From JAQVEM01 sp964610315 (lineage in GTDB: Bacteria; Actinomycetota; Humimicrobiia; Humimicrobiales; Humimicrobiaceae), in NCBI GenBank assembly GCA_964610315.1, contig CAZSVM010000004.1, positions 45,855 through 109,854 on the forward strand: a stretch of 64,000 bases of DNA. Direction: 5' to 3'. Below, piece by piece: positions 17,615 through 27,192 of this stretch. Position numbers and translations under genes: made by a program. The first letter of the stretch is position 1; each line of letters starts with the position of its first letter. The notes below the pieces were generated by a model. It searched no databases. It worked only from the letters and a program-made list of their open reading frames with translations, and had not been told where the DNA came from.

Positions 17615-19171
17615 ATGAGTAGAATATTTGTACTGGGTATGAGTCCACTGCCCTTCGAGAATGACAGAAAAGTATACGGAACCGGCATCAGAACCTGGCA
17701 GTTCCTGCTGTCCCTGTTAAAAAAAGGTCATAAAATATGTGTTTGCAATTATGCTATTCCATCAGCATATCCGGAGGATTATAGGTCAAGTTATATGAAG
17801 AATTTTATTTACAGGGATACTTTTGGCCAGATTGCTAAAAATGCAGAAAATAACGGAAAAAACAGTTTTGAATATAATTTTGAGTATAATATACTGAAAA
17901 AGGAAGATTTTGAGAGCAGGGAACTGTTATCGAAGATTTTTAACGAATTTAAACCTGATTGTGTGGTAGGTTGTACTTTTTATCCTTCATACATGGCCTC
18001 AAAACTGCTTAATTCTCTTAAAAATGAAGAAAAAGATAATATTAATGACCGAGCAGCGGATAAAATCAGGTGCACCAATAGTGTTCCGTTCTGGGCGGAT
18101 TTATTCGGTCATGTAATGGCAGAAGCACAGGCTCGTGCTTATGTGGATGGTGATGACCAGTGTCTTTTTCATTACTGGAATAGTGAATATAATATCACAA
18201 CCAGTGCCGATGTTTTTTCATGTGTATCCTCAAGACAGAAGTATGCTTTAATAGGAGAGCTGGGGGCGATAGGCAGACTTAACAAATATACATCCGGTTA
18301 TGATTTTGCAAATGTAATTCCCTGCGGCATTCCCCAAACCGACTACAGGCATACCAAAAATGTTATTAGAGGAAAATACGGCATAAAGGAGGATGACTTC
18401 GTGGTACTGTGGACCGGAGGATATAACACCTGGACAGATGTTGACACTTTGTTTAAAGGACTTATATCTGCGATGGAAAGAAATTCCAGGATTAAATTCG
18501 TGTCTACCGGAGGAGAGATTCCGGAACAGGATTTAAAAACATATCCTTATTTTCTCTCTATGATAGACGGCAGCTCTTACCGCAGCCGGTTTATAATGAA
18601 GGGATGGATACCGGGAGAGGATGTGCCCAATTATTATCTCGAGGCTGATGCAGGTATAAATATCGACAGGGATATTTATGAGGTCCAATTGGGCAGCAAG
18701 AATCGTATTCTGGATTGGTTCAGGGCCGGTCTGTGCGTACTGTCTTCAAACGTATGTGAATTAACCGATATCATAGAAAAAGAAAAAATCGGTTATACCT
18801 TTAAACCGAATGATTATACGGATTTAAGTGAGAAACTAATTTATATGGCTGATCATGGCGATGAAGTTAAAAAAACTGCCAGTGCAGGCAAAGAATATGC
18901 ACTGCTGAACTTCAATTTCGATAAAACTACCATGCAGCTGCAAAAATGGGCAGAAGAACCTATTTTTTCACCTGACCGGGGAAAAGAAAGAAAATTATTC
19001 CCGAGCAGGGAAGAGGCGCTTGTTAATTTGGAGCGGATAACTCTGGACCAGCAAAAAATGATAGAGGACAGGGAAAAAAGAATAGTGGAGCTTGAAAGTA
19101 TTATAAAAAGAAGTTTCGCATATAAAATTTATGGCTATTTAAGAGTCATCAAGAGAAAAATATTTGGGTAA
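17615..19171 (+). CDS. Glycosyltransferase, GT4-like
   Basis: The protein (518 residues from this start) has two Rossmann-like halves. The N-terminal half begins with MSRIFVLGMSPLPFEND, and the C-terminal half carries a GT-B donor-site pattern: FVVLWTGGYNTWTDVDTLF, KGWIPGEDVPNYYLEADAGI and a weak E-rich loop, then a helix at RAGLCVLSSNVCELTDII. The ATG at 17615 is chosen over a TTG 15 bp earlier because GGAG at 17602-17605 is well spaced for it. The C-terminal 60 residues look like a coiled coil (ERITLDQQKMIEDREKRI). It starts the long plus-strand glycosyltransferase run. Confidence 0.75.
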   Translation: MSRIFVLGMSPLPFENDRKVYGTGIRTWQFLLSLLKKGHKICVCNYAIPSAYPEDYRSSYMKNFIYRDTFGQIAKNAENNGKNSFEYNFEYNILKKEDFESRELLSKIFNEFKPDCVVGCTFYPSYMASKLLNSLKNEEKDNINDRAADKIRCTNSVPFWADLFGHVMAEAQARAYVDGDDQCLFHYWNSEYNITTSADVFSCVSSRQKYALIGELGAIGRLNKYTSGYDFANVIPCGIPQTDYRHTKNVIRGKYGIKEDDFVVLWTGGYNTWTDVDTLFKGLISAMERNSRIKFVSTGGEIPEQDLKTYPYFLSMIDGSSYRSRFIMKGWIPGEDVPNYYLEADAGINIDRDIYEVQLGSKNRILDWFRAGLCVLSSNVCELTDIIEKEKIGYTFKPNDYTDLSEKLIYMADHGDEVKKTASAGKEYALLNFNFDKTTMQLQKWAEEPIFSPDRGKERKLFPSREEALVNLERITLDQQKMIEDREKRIVELESIIKRSFAYKIYGYLRVIKRKIFG

Positions 19172-19247
19172 ATCATAATTTATAATAAATATTTGACTAT
19201 TTGACGTTTTTAATTCTTGTAATATAAGCATTGGCTTCCTGGATAAT

Positions 19248-20282
19248 ATGAATATCGAAAGTTTAATAGTAATTGTAACTTATAACAGTCAGGATTTTAT
19301 TGGAAAATGCCTCTTTTCGATAATTTCCCAAACCTATAAGGATTGGTTTTTAATAATTATCGATAGTGCCTCTACCGATAGCACCACTGCCAGAGTCAGG
19401 GAATTCCGGAATATGTACCCTGAGATAAATGCCGCTAATTTCAAACTGATTGCTCTAAAAAAGAATATAGGGTTTGCCGCTGCAGTCAATCATGCAGTAT
19501 TTAATTTTATAGCTGGAAAGGAAAGTATTTCGAAGGAATACCTGCAGTATTTAATTTTATTGAATCCGGATATTTACCTGAACCTTGATGCATTAAAAGA
19601 GATAATTTCATCGGTCAAGATTATAAATGAAGAAAAACTTCCCACCGGCAAGATAGGAGCGGCAGGCGGACTTATACTCGATTATAACAAAGATACTATC
19701 CAGCATCTGGGTGGAAAAATAAGTGATAATTTTATTACCTTTCATATAAATTTCGGGAAAAACTATTCGGATTTAAAAAAAGAGCAGGAACAGGAAAGAG
19801 ATAAAAGCAATGATTTCGATCAGACTGCTAAAATAAGGGATGTGGATTATATTACCGGAGCATTTATTATTACAGAGCTCGGGTTGTTTAAAGGTATAGG
19901 TGGATTGGATGACGGATATCGCCCTCTGTATTTTGAAGAGCTTGATTATTGTCTGAAGGTCAAAAAGCTGGGTTGGAGGGTTGTGACGGATTCCCATTCT
20001 ATTGTCAGACATTTTGAAGGCGCATCGGTGAAAAAATTCAGCAGAAATTTTTATAAATTTTACCATAAAAACAGGATCAGATGTGCGGTAATCAATCTGG
20101 GGTTTCTGGATTTTTTCAAGAAATTCTTTGGAGCTGAAGCAAGATGGATAAGAAATAAAGCTACCGGTGACCAGTTTTTCCCTCTCTTTTATGCTTATTT
20201 TATAAATTTGATATTTCTGCCTTATAATTTAATAATTAAATTAAAAAATCATTTAATCTTGAATAAATTAGAGTTAAAATAG
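19248..20282 (+). CDS. GT2 glycosyltransferase, rhamnosyltransferase-like
   Basis: The 344-residue protein has IVTYNSQDFIGKCL and SASTDSTTARV in the nucleotide-binding half, LNPDIYL as the metal motif, then GAFIITELGLFKGIGGLDDGY and FEELDYCLKVKKLGW, which are typical of WbbL-like rhamnosyltransferases. A basic, partly hydrophobic C-terminus suggests peripheral membrane attachment. It probably adds one sugar to a growing lipid-linked glycan on the inner membrane face. The acceptor and donor are not determined, but a GDP-sugar pathway is encoded at 38128-42714. Confidence 0.83.
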   Translation: MNIESLIVIVTYNSQDFIGKCLFSIISQTYKDWFLIIIDSASTDSTTARVREFRNMYPEINAANFKLIALKKNIGFAAAVNHAVFNFIAGKESISKEYLQYLILLNPDIYLNLDALKEIISSVKIINEEKLPTGKIGAAGGLILDYNKDTIQHLGGKISDNFITFHINFGKNYSDLKKEQEQERDKSNDFDQTAKIRDVDYITGAFIITELGLFKGIGGLDDGYRPLYFEELDYCLKVKKLGWRVVTDSHSIVRHFEGASVKKFSRNFYKFYHKNRIRCAVINLGFLDFFKKFFGAEARWIRNKATGDQFFPLFYAYFINLIFLPYNLIIKLKNHLILNKLELK

Positions 20283-20369
20283 TTGCAATCTGAAAATAAG
20301 TAAAAAAAGCCTTAAAATCTTAAGAATATAAAAGATTTTAGGTGAATTTCAAATTATAGAGGAGAGACG

Positions 20370-22685
20370 ATGGAAGTACAGCATGACCAGTCAAGTAAAA
20401 AAAGTCAATCAAGAATCTGTATAATAAGTTATGATATCGTGGGTAAAAATATGGCCGGGCCAGGTATACGTTTTTATGAATTTGCCAGGGTTCTGTCCAA
20501 TTATCTGGATGTAACTTTGCTTACCCCCAATAAGGTGGATATCGACACCGAAGGATTTAAATCAAGACAATATAAAATAAATAACTATAAGAGTCTGCAG
20601 AGAAGTGTCGAGAATTCGGATATTATATTGATTCAGGGTCATATTCTTTACTATTTTCCCTTTCTGAAGAATTTTAAAGGGAAGATTATCGTAGATCTAT
20701 ACAATCCTTTCAATCTGGAAAGCCTGGAGATGTTCAGAAGCAGTGACATGATAGAAAGAATCAGGATAGATAAGAATAATTTAAACATACTAAAACTTCA
20801 GCTTGCCATCGGTGATTTTTTTATTTGTGCCAGTGAAAAGCAGAGAGATTACTGGATAGGAATGCTGAACGCTATGGGCAGAATAAACCCCTATAACTAT
20901 GATTCCGATAATACTTTAAGAAAATTGATAGACATAGTTCCTTCCGGAATACCTTCCGAACCTCCTGCCCGCTCTAATTTATCTATTAGAGATGTTATAC
21001 CGGATATTAATGTAGAGGATAAAATAATCTTATGGGGAGGGGGAATATGGAACTGGTTGGATCCTATTACCGCAATCAAAGCAATATGGGAAATTACCAG
21101 AAACAGGAAGAATATAAAACTGGTATTCATGGGAGTAAAACACCCCGATCCCAAACTTCCCGAAATGAAAAAATGCATGGAAGCAACAAATCTAGCCAGG
21201 GAACTGGAGTTATACGACAAGAATATATTCTTTAATGAGTGGACCCCCTATAATTTAAGGCAGGCTTTACTGCTGGATTCTGATGCGGGGCTGTCCATTC
21301 ACAGTGAGAGGATCGAGACAGAATTTTCTTATAGAACCAGAGTCATGGATTATATATGGGCCCGGCTTCCGGTAATAACCACCGAAGGGGATTCTATTGC
21401 CAGAATCGTTAAAAATGAAAATATAGGTGAAGTGGTAAATTATGAAAACACTCATCAGCTTGCCAGAGTTATAGAAAGTATAATAACCAATAAGAGTTTG
21501 AGGGAAATTTATAGTAAAAATTTAAATAGAATTGCCCCCCGGTTTTATTGGGAAAATGTAACCAAGCCGCTGATTAGATATTGTGTTGGTTCCTACTATT
21601 CGGTTGATAAGAAAAAGATAATCGAACTGATAAATTTACAAAACAGCAAAATATCCAGAATCATAAAAAGTAATTTTGAAGGTTGTGCCAATGTTTTAAA
21701 AATAACCTCCAATAAATACCGGGATGAGGAGCTTATAGACCACAAGGATGTGGGTAAAATTTTCAGTCTGGAAGTAGATGGTGATTTAATTGTTTCGGAG
21801 GATGATGAGGGTAAGCTGGACGAGATTGGGATTTTAAAATCCAGAATAACCCAGAGAACCAAGTTTGATGGCATTATCGTAAATAATGCCTTTTTTAAGG
21901 TTACTCCAAAATTTTTCTATGATCTTACCAACGTATTATCCTCAAAATTAAAAAAAGAAGGTTTACTGTTCCTTTCCATTCCTGAAAAAAGGGGACTTTA
22001 TGGACTTTTAGGGGAGGGCATCAAAAGTAATAGAACCGGAGCCAGAATTGATGATTTTACCATTGAATTTATATTGAAAGACGCCGGTTTCGAAATTACG
22101 GAAAAAGGAATATGGGATAAATTCGAGTACAGCTCAGCCTACGGCAGTACAAGTGAAATGGGTGACATATACGGTAAGAATGAATTGTTCGAACTTTTTG
22201 AGATAAAATTAAATAAGGACGAATTTGAAGAATTGAAGCTTTTAAGCCGGCTGGATATTTTGGATTCGGTAGAACTTACCGAAGATAAAACCATAAGGGG
22301 GAAATTAAGAAGATATATGTACCTCCTAACCAGCATGTATTTTGAAAATTTGAGGAAGAGTTATAACGAATCCATAAAAGCAGTCAATAACAATATTCAG
22401 GTTCAGATAAACAGAGAAATAAATGAATTGAATCGTAAAAACCGGGAGAGATTGCTTCTGATATACTTTAATATATTCAGGACCCTTTATGAAGAAATTA
22501 AAAGTCTTGGATATGATATCAGCAGTTTGAGAGAGATTTTGGGTGATTTTAAACCTAAAAGTAAATCAGGGCTGGTAATTGATATTAACCAGAAACTGGA
22601 AATTCTGCTGCGCGATTTTGAAAATATCGACAAAGTATTGGGTCTTACGGTATCCAATAGATATTATCTGGCAAAAAAAATATAA
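20370..22685 (+). CDS. Large glycosyltransferase with C-terminal degenerate methyltransferase-like and coiled-coil regions
   Basis: The 771-residue protein begins with a GT-B glycosyltransferase (residues about 15-410): DIVGKNMAGPGIRFYEFAR, DKIILWGGGIWNWLDPITAI, then DAGLSIHSERIETEFSYRTR and MDYIWARLPVITTEGD. Residues about 430-600 resemble a SAM methyltransferase core (FDGIIVNNAFFKV, LKKEGLLFLSIPEKRG, FILKDAGFEITEKG) but show no clear glycine-rich SAM-binding motif, so it may be inactive. The remainder is charged and helical, and may be coiled coil. ATG 20370 follows GAGGAGAG. Fused enzymes of this kind can act as scaffolds or chain-length rulers, but that role is only inferred here. Confidence 0.75.
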   Translation: MEVQHDQSSKKSQSRICIISYDIVGKNMAGPGIRFYEFARVLSNYLDVTLLTPNKVDIDTEGFKSRQYKINNYKSLQRSVENSDIILIQGHILYYFPFLKNFKGKIIVDLYNPFNLESLEMFRSSDMIERIRIDKNNLNILKLQLAIGDFFICASEKQRDYWIGMLNAMGRINPYNYDSDNTLRKLIDIVPSGIPSEPPARSNLSIRDVIPDINVEDKIILWGGGIWNWLDPITAIKAIWEITRNRKNIKLVFMGVKHPDPKLPEMKKCMEATNLARELELYDKNIFFNEWTPYNLRQALLLDSDAGLSIHSERIETEFSYRTRVMDYIWARLPVITTEGDSIARIVKNENIGEVVNYENTHQLARVIESIITNKSLREIYSKNLNRIAPRFYWENVTKPLIRYCVGSYYSVDKKKIIELINLQNSKISRIIKSNFEGCANVLKITSNKYRDEELIDHKDVGKIFSLEVDGDLIVSEDDEGKLDEIGILKSRITQRTKFDGIIVNNAFFKVTPKFFYDLTNVLSSKLKKEGLLFLSIPEKRGLYGLLGEGIKSNRTGARIDDFTIEFILKDAGFEITEKGIWDKFEYSSAYGSTSEMGDIYGKNELFELFEIKLNKDEFEELKLLSRLDILDSVELTEDKTIRGKLRRYMYLLTSMYFENLRKSYNESIKAVNNNIQVQINREINELNRKNRERLLLIYFNIFRTLYEEIKSLGYDISSLREILGDFKPKSKSGLVIDINQKLEILLRDFENIDKVLGLTVSNRYYLAKKI

Positions 22686-22747
22686 ACTTCTGGATACGGA
22701 GTTTCAATAACGGTCTATTAAAAATTATGATTAAGAGGAGTAATAAA

Positions 22748-23125
22748 TTGAGTTTAACCAGTTCCATACTATTGATATTATTGAGCATTTCCATTGCAGT
22801 GGGTGGGCAATTGCTGCTGAAAATAGGCATTAACCATATTGGTGTGGTTAGTTTGGGCAGCCTGAGTGCTTTAAAACAATTATTTTTGGGAATAGCTAAA
22901 AGCCCGATAGTTATAACCGGTTTATTCTTATATGTCATTTCGGCTGCCATATGGCTGATAGTAATAGCTGCGGTAGATCTTAGTTTCGCTTATCCATTTA
23001 TTGGTTTTACCTATGTACTGATACTGGTAATTTCAAAATTCATATTAAAAGAGGATGTGAATCCCATACGCTGGATAGGTGCACTTATAATAACTATTGG
23101 TGTAATTGTAATTTCCAGAGGATGA
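22748..23125 (+). CDS. EmrE/EamA-type four-helix membrane protein (putative lipid-sugar flippase subunit)
   Basis: The protein (125 residues from this start) has four hydrophobic helices with GGQLLLKIGINHIG early and SKFILKEDVNPIRWIG before the last helix, as in half-size drug/metabolite transporters. I place the start at TTG 22748 because AAGAGGAG ends 7 bp upstream, and an ATG 21 bp earlier lacks such a site. Unlike the pair at 6127-6843 it stands alone, so it would be a homodimer or partner one of them. Its place among glycosyltransferases favours a polyprenyl-linked substrate over a drug. Confidence 0.72.
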   Translation: MSLTSSILLILLSISIAVGGQLLLKIGINHIGVVSLGSLSALKQLFLGIAKSPIVITGLFLYVISAAIWLIVIAAVDLSFAYPFIGFTYVLILVISKFILKEDVNPIRWIGALIITIGVIVISRG

Positions 23126-23156
23126 TATGCGGATTGAAGGCAAGGTGAGATTTTAA

Positions 23157-24578
23157 TTGGCTCAGGATGATGACCCTTTAATATCCATTATCACGGTGAA
23201 TTTCAATGGCAAATTGTTTTTAAAAAATCTTTTTAATTCTGTATCCAATCTAAATTACTCTCCCCAAAAAATTCAGATGATAATGGTTGATAACAATTCT
23301 ACCGATGGTTCGGTTAAATTCGTAAAGAAAGAATTTCCCTGGGTGGAGGTGATTGCTCTTAAAAAAAACAGAGGTTATGCCGGGGGTAATAATGAAGGAT
23401 TTAAACAAGCAAGGGGCCGGTATATAGCTTTAATGAATAATGACTGTGTGGTGGAGAAGGACTGGCTATCCGAAATGCTGGCTATTTTCAAACAATCAAC
23501 CGATAATTCAAAAATAGGAGCGGTGGGTCCCAAAGTGGTTTTTTATTATACTTATCTGCCTTTTCAACTGAATACTGCCAGCATTAATCAAAAGGAGGCC
23601 AAATACAGTGGAAAATTCAGGAGATTGGGAATAAAGATGTATGATTTAACCGTGAATGAGGGTAAATACCATAATAAAAAACTAAGTGTTTTAGGTGATA
23701 CTTTAGACCGGAATATTAAATATCTGGATGGATTCTATCCTGCAGAAGTTGATGATTATGGCAGGGTTTATCACTGGACACAGGATAGTGCCATATTGGC
23801 CATACCGGTAAGGGATTCCGGGAGGGACCTTGAAATACAATTTAAGGGCTGTTCATATATCTCCCCCAATAATTTACAGCTGGTGGTAGGTGAAGAGATA
23901 TTAAAAGATGTGGAGCTGTCCAAAAAAATAAAAACGGTAAAAATAAAAATTCCAAAGAGATTATTCATCTACTGCAAAGATATCATTAATAGCTGCGGTA
24001 TCAAAATAAATAAATCTTTCTACAGCAGGGATAGAGGTTTTGAAAATTTTGACGAGGGTCAATATAACCGGGTTGAGGAGGTTTTCGGCCTTTCGGGGAG
24101 CAGTTTTATACTGGATAGAAAAATGCTGGAAGAGACAGGCTATTTTGACGAAAATTTTTTTACCTATTACGAGGATATTGATTTATTCTGGAGATCCAGA
24201 CTGGCCGGCTGGAAAAATTTCTTTACCCCAAAATCGGTAGTAAGGCATTTCCACTGCGGAACAAGTAAAGAATGGTCTTATGACTTTACCTATTATGTAA
24301 TCAGAAACAGGCTACTCATGATTTTTAAATGCGGCTGGCCACTTCTGTTTGTCAGAAGTTATCTGGCATTTGTCCTTTCGGGTATAATTAATCTTTTATA
24401 TTATCTGATTAATTTGCCAAAGGGTTTAAAACAGGGAAGAATGGATATACCCCTAAGGATTAGAATTTTCTTTGAACTTTTTTATATGATACCCAAAAAT
24501 TTAATTAACAGAATTAAGATAAGAGCTAACCGTAAAGTACGGGATAAATTTATAAAAAGCTGGATTAGAAGTTTTTAG
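23157..24578 (+). CDS. GT2 glycosyltransferase with inserted beta-rich domain
   Basis: The N-terminal half has ITVNFNGKLFLKNLF, VDNNSTDGSVKFVK and LMNNDCVVEKDWL. The C-terminal half has SGSSFILDRKMLEETGYFD, YEDIDLFWRSRLAGW and a conserved HFHCGTS. Between them, about residues 170-310, lies a stretch not normally found in the family: it starts GFYPAEVDDYGRVYHWT, contains short beta strands and ends near SFYSRDRGFEN. TTG 23157 follows AAGGTGAG with 7-bp spacing. Two hydrophobic helices near the end suggest membrane association. The neighbouring gene carries a similar insert. Confidence 0.82.
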   Translation: MAQDDDPLISIITVNFNGKLFLKNLFNSVSNLNYSPQKIQMIMVDNNSTDGSVKFVKKEFPWVEVIALKKNRGYAGGNNEGFKQARGRYIALMNNDCVVEKDWLSEMLAIFKQSTDNSKIGAVGPKVVFYYTYLPFQLNTASINQKEAKYSGKFRRLGIKMYDLTVNEGKYHNKKLSVLGDTLDRNIKYLDGFYPAEVDDYGRVYHWTQDSAILAIPVRDSGRDLEIQFKGCSYISPNNLQLVVGEEILKDVELSKKIKTVKIKIPKRLFIYCKDIINSCGIKINKSFYSRDRGFENFDEGQYNRVEEVFGLSGSSFILDRKMLEETGYFDENFFTYYEDIDLFWRSRLAGWKNFFTPKSVVRHFHCGTSKEWSYDFTYYVIRNRLLMIFKCGWPLLFVRSYLAFVLSGIINLLYYLINLPKGLKQGRMDIPLRIRIFFELFYMIPKNLINRIKIRANRKVRDKFIKSWIRSF

Positions 24579-24588
24579 CAGGTATTTT

Positions 24589-26214
24589 ATGAAAAGGATT
24601 GCTATTTATGACCGGTATCTGTCAACCGCCGGGGGTGGAGAGCGATATAGCTGTAAGATTGCGGAAATCTTATCCAGAGAGGAAAAATTTAAAGTAGATT
24701 TAATAACCGACATATTCGCCGACCTGGGGGAGGTCTCCCGCAGGCTAAATCTGAATCTGGATAGGGTGAATCTGAAGATGTTTCCTTTTATATCTGAAGA
24801 TTATGCTGTAAAAATTACCAGAAAATATGATCTCTTCATAAATGCCACCTATTTAAGTTCACTTCCTGCATTTGGCCGTAAAAATATATATTTATGTTAT
24901 TTTCCCACTCCTTTTAACGTAGATTTTAAGTTTATTCATAAATTTTTACTGTTTTTTTTCAGACGTTTGGCAATATGGCTATTTAAACTTGCCCACAGAT
25001 TAGGAAAGGATTTTAATGAAATAAAAGTAGATGAAGGTTTATACGATCCCAAAAGATTTTTATTGGGGAGAGGCAGCTGGAGCAGTGGTAGGGTTATATT
25101 AAGGGTAAAAAAAATAGGCCGGAGTTTGAAATTAGGTTTAAAAAATCCGCAAACCAGTTCACTGGACTTGATGAAAGCAAACATCAAAGTATTTAAGGAA
25201 GAAATCAAAGATAATGAATTTCTTTACAATAAGGATATTGAGCTAAAAAAAGGTATCCCTAAAACCATTGAAGTTCCGTTAAAAGATGCCGGAGAATCTA
25301 CTGTGGTTTTAATTTCTTCCGATACTTTTATCCCCGCAGAGATTGACAAAAATTCCGAGGATTCCAGGAAGCTGGGTGCGGTTATTTATGACCGGAGAAA
25401 AATAAATCTTTTTAAAAAAATAATTTTTAAAATTCTGGGATATATCCCCTTATTTCTGGTGACCTATCCCCGGGATTTAACCTTCCTTGAAACATACCAT
25501 AAAATAGTTACCATCTCGGAGTATTCCAGAAATTGGATAAAAGAATTATGGGATCGGGAAAGTATTATTTTATATCCTCCGGTAGATATCGATAGTTTTA
25601 AATCGAAAAAGAAAGAGAAAATTATTTTGAGTGTGGGTAGATTTTTCCCGGAGCATCATAATAAAAAGCAGCTGGAGCTGGTAGAAATTTTTAAACAGCT
25701 ACTGGAACAGCACCCCCGAGAAATGGGGGGTTATAATTTATGTCTGGCAGGCGGGGTCAGCAGTAGGTCTGATCATCTGCAATATGTAGAAAAGGTAATA
25801 GCAGCTGCTAAAAATTGTCCGGTAAGAGTAATGACCAATGTGGAATGGGAAAAACTGGTGGAAATTTTTGGGGAATCATTTATTTTCTGGCATGCCTCCG
25901 GAATGGGTGAGGATGAAAAAATTCATCCTGAAAAATTCGAGCATTTTGGCATTACTACCGTAGAAGCAATGGCAGCGGGCTGTATTCCGGTAGTTATAAA
26001 CAAGGGGGGGCAGAAAGAAATTATTAAAAATGGCTATAACGGATTTCTTTTTTACAATTGGAAGGAACTTCAGGATATAACCCTGGATATAATAAACGGG
26101 AAAGTGAATGTGGAGGAAATCAGGGAGAACGCAGCTGCCAGCTGCAGGAAATTTTCCAATATTGAATTTGAAAAAAATTTAATTTCCATAGTTAATGAAG
26201 TTATAAGGGATTAG
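24589..26214 (+). CDS. GT4 glycosyltransferase with inserted beta-rich domain
   Basis: The 541-residue protein starts with the GT4 acceptor-side motif STAGGGERYSCKIAEIL. The donor half has SVGRFFPEHHNKKQLELV and EKFEHFGITTVEAMAAGCIP, the EX7E motif of retaining GT4 enzymes. Between residues about 140 and 270 an insert begins at GLYDPKRFLLGRG and ends at DSRKLGAVIYDRR. It resembles the insert in the preceding gene (G-aromatic-Y start, strands, D-R-x-(L)G end). The start is ATG 24589, 10 bp after the upstream stop. The sugar transferred is not known. Confidence 0.82.
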   Translation: MKRIAIYDRYLSTAGGGERYSCKIAEILSREEKFKVDLITDIFADLGEVSRRLNLNLDRVNLKMFPFISEDYAVKITRKYDLFINATYLSSLPAFGRKNIYLCYFPTPFNVDFKFIHKFLLFFFRRLAIWLFKLAHRLGKDFNEIKVDEGLYDPKRFLLGRGSWSSGRVILRVKKIGRSLKLGLKNPQTSSLDLMKANIKVFKEEIKDNEFLYNKDIELKKGIPKTIEVPLKDAGESTVVLISSDTFIPAEIDKNSEDSRKLGAVIYDRRKINLFKKIIFKILGYIPLFLVTYPRDLTFLETYHKIVTISEYSRNWIKELWDRESIILYPPVDIDSFKSKKKEKIILSVGRFFPEHHNKKQLELVEIFKQLLEQHPREMGGYNLCLAGGVSSRSDHLQYVEKVIAAAKNCPVRVMTNVEWEKLVEIFGESFIFWHASGMGEDEKIHPEKFEHFGITTVEAMAAGCIPVVINKGGQKEIIKNGYNGFLFYNWKELQDITLDIINGKVNVEEIRENAAASCRKFSNIEFEKNLISIVNEVIRD

Positions 26215-26241
26215 TTAAAAATAAGTGATGGGGGATAACCA

Positions 26242-27192
26242 TTGGATATCAGTATTATAATCGTAAATTACAACAGTCTGGATTTTATAAAAAAATGTAT
26301 TAAAAGTATCGAAGACCATGTAAGGGGAGATAAGTTAAATTACCAGATATTGGTAGTCGATAACAATTCGAGTGACGGAAGTATCGAGTATCTCAGAGAA
26401 AGGGATAAAAAAAATGGCCGCTTCCATTTAATTTCAAACCAGAGTAATTTAGGTTTCTCCCGAGCTTCTAATCTGGGAGCAATAAAAGCAGGAGGGGAGT
26501 ATCTTTTATTTTTAAACCCCGATACCAGGTTTGTAAGCGGGAATCTGAAGGATTTAATCGATTTCTACTGCCAGAAAGATAAGAGTGAGAAGGCAGGGAT
26601 TGTAGGGGCAAAAATATTGAATCCGGATGGAACCCTGCAGCTCAGTGCAAGGTCTTTTCCCACACTGGCCCGGCAGTTTTATGAAAGCTATTTCCTGTAC
26701 AGGATATTTAAAAAAAACCGCATCCTGAGTTCATATTTTTTAAGCTGGTGGGATCACAACCATCGGAGAGAAGTAGATTGGCTTGCCGGTTCATTTATGT
26801 TTATAAAAAAGGATTATTTTTTAGAGGCCGGCATGTTTGATGAGGATTATTTTATGTATAGTGAAGATACCGATCTCTGCTTTAAATTGCATAAGAAGAA
26901 TTTTAGAAATTACTATTTTTCCGATTTTGTGATAGAGCACTCTGACAGCGGTATTGCTTCCAGAGATATAGCTGCACGGGAAACCGGGATATGGAAAAGC
27001 AGAAGATTATATTTTAAAAAAAATTATTCTTTGGCCCATGCCGTGGTGTTAAGTCTGCTTTACCTGGCCGAGATTTTAAACAGAATACTGGTTTTTATGA
27101 TTTTATCCCTGTTAAAGCCGCGCAGCGGTTATAAAAACAAGCTGATGTCTTATTTTAAAACTCTTAAGTTATATTACAGGAATTCAGGATAA
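26242..27192 (+). CDS. GT2 glycosyltransferase, rhamnosyltransferase (WbbL)-like
   Basis: The 316-residue protein has IIIVNYNSLDFIKKCI, VVDNNSSDGSIEYL, LGFSRASNLGA and LFLNPDTRF, then DWLAGSFMFIKKDYF and MYSEDTDLCFKLHKK. This is the full set of motifs of WbbL-type rhamnosyltransferases. The start is TTG 26242 after GGGGGAT. A hydrophobic helix lies near residue 275. The stop overlaps the next start by one base, so translation is coupled. It presumably extends the same surface glycan as its neighbours. Confidence 0.85.
   Translation: MDISIIIVNYNSLDFIKKCIKSIEDHVRGDKLNYQILVVDNNSSDGSIEYLRERDKKNGRFHLISNQSNLGFSRASNLGAIKAGGEYLLFLNPDTRFVSGNLKDLIDFYCQKDKSEKAGIVGAKILNPDGTLQLSARSFPTLARQFYESYFLYRIFKKNRILSSYFLSWWDHNHRREVDWLAGSFMFIKKDYFLEAGMFDEDYFMYSEDTDLCFKLHKKNFRNYYFSDFVIEHSDSGIASRDIAARETGIWKSRRLYFKKNYSLAHAVVLSLLYLAEILNRILVFMILSLLKPRSGYKNKLMSYFKTLKLYYRNSG

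Noticed and set aside
22727..22747. ATG 22727 as start of the EmrE-like gene
   Set aside because: The strong AAGAGGAG site lies downstream of it and is spaced correctly for TTG 22748.
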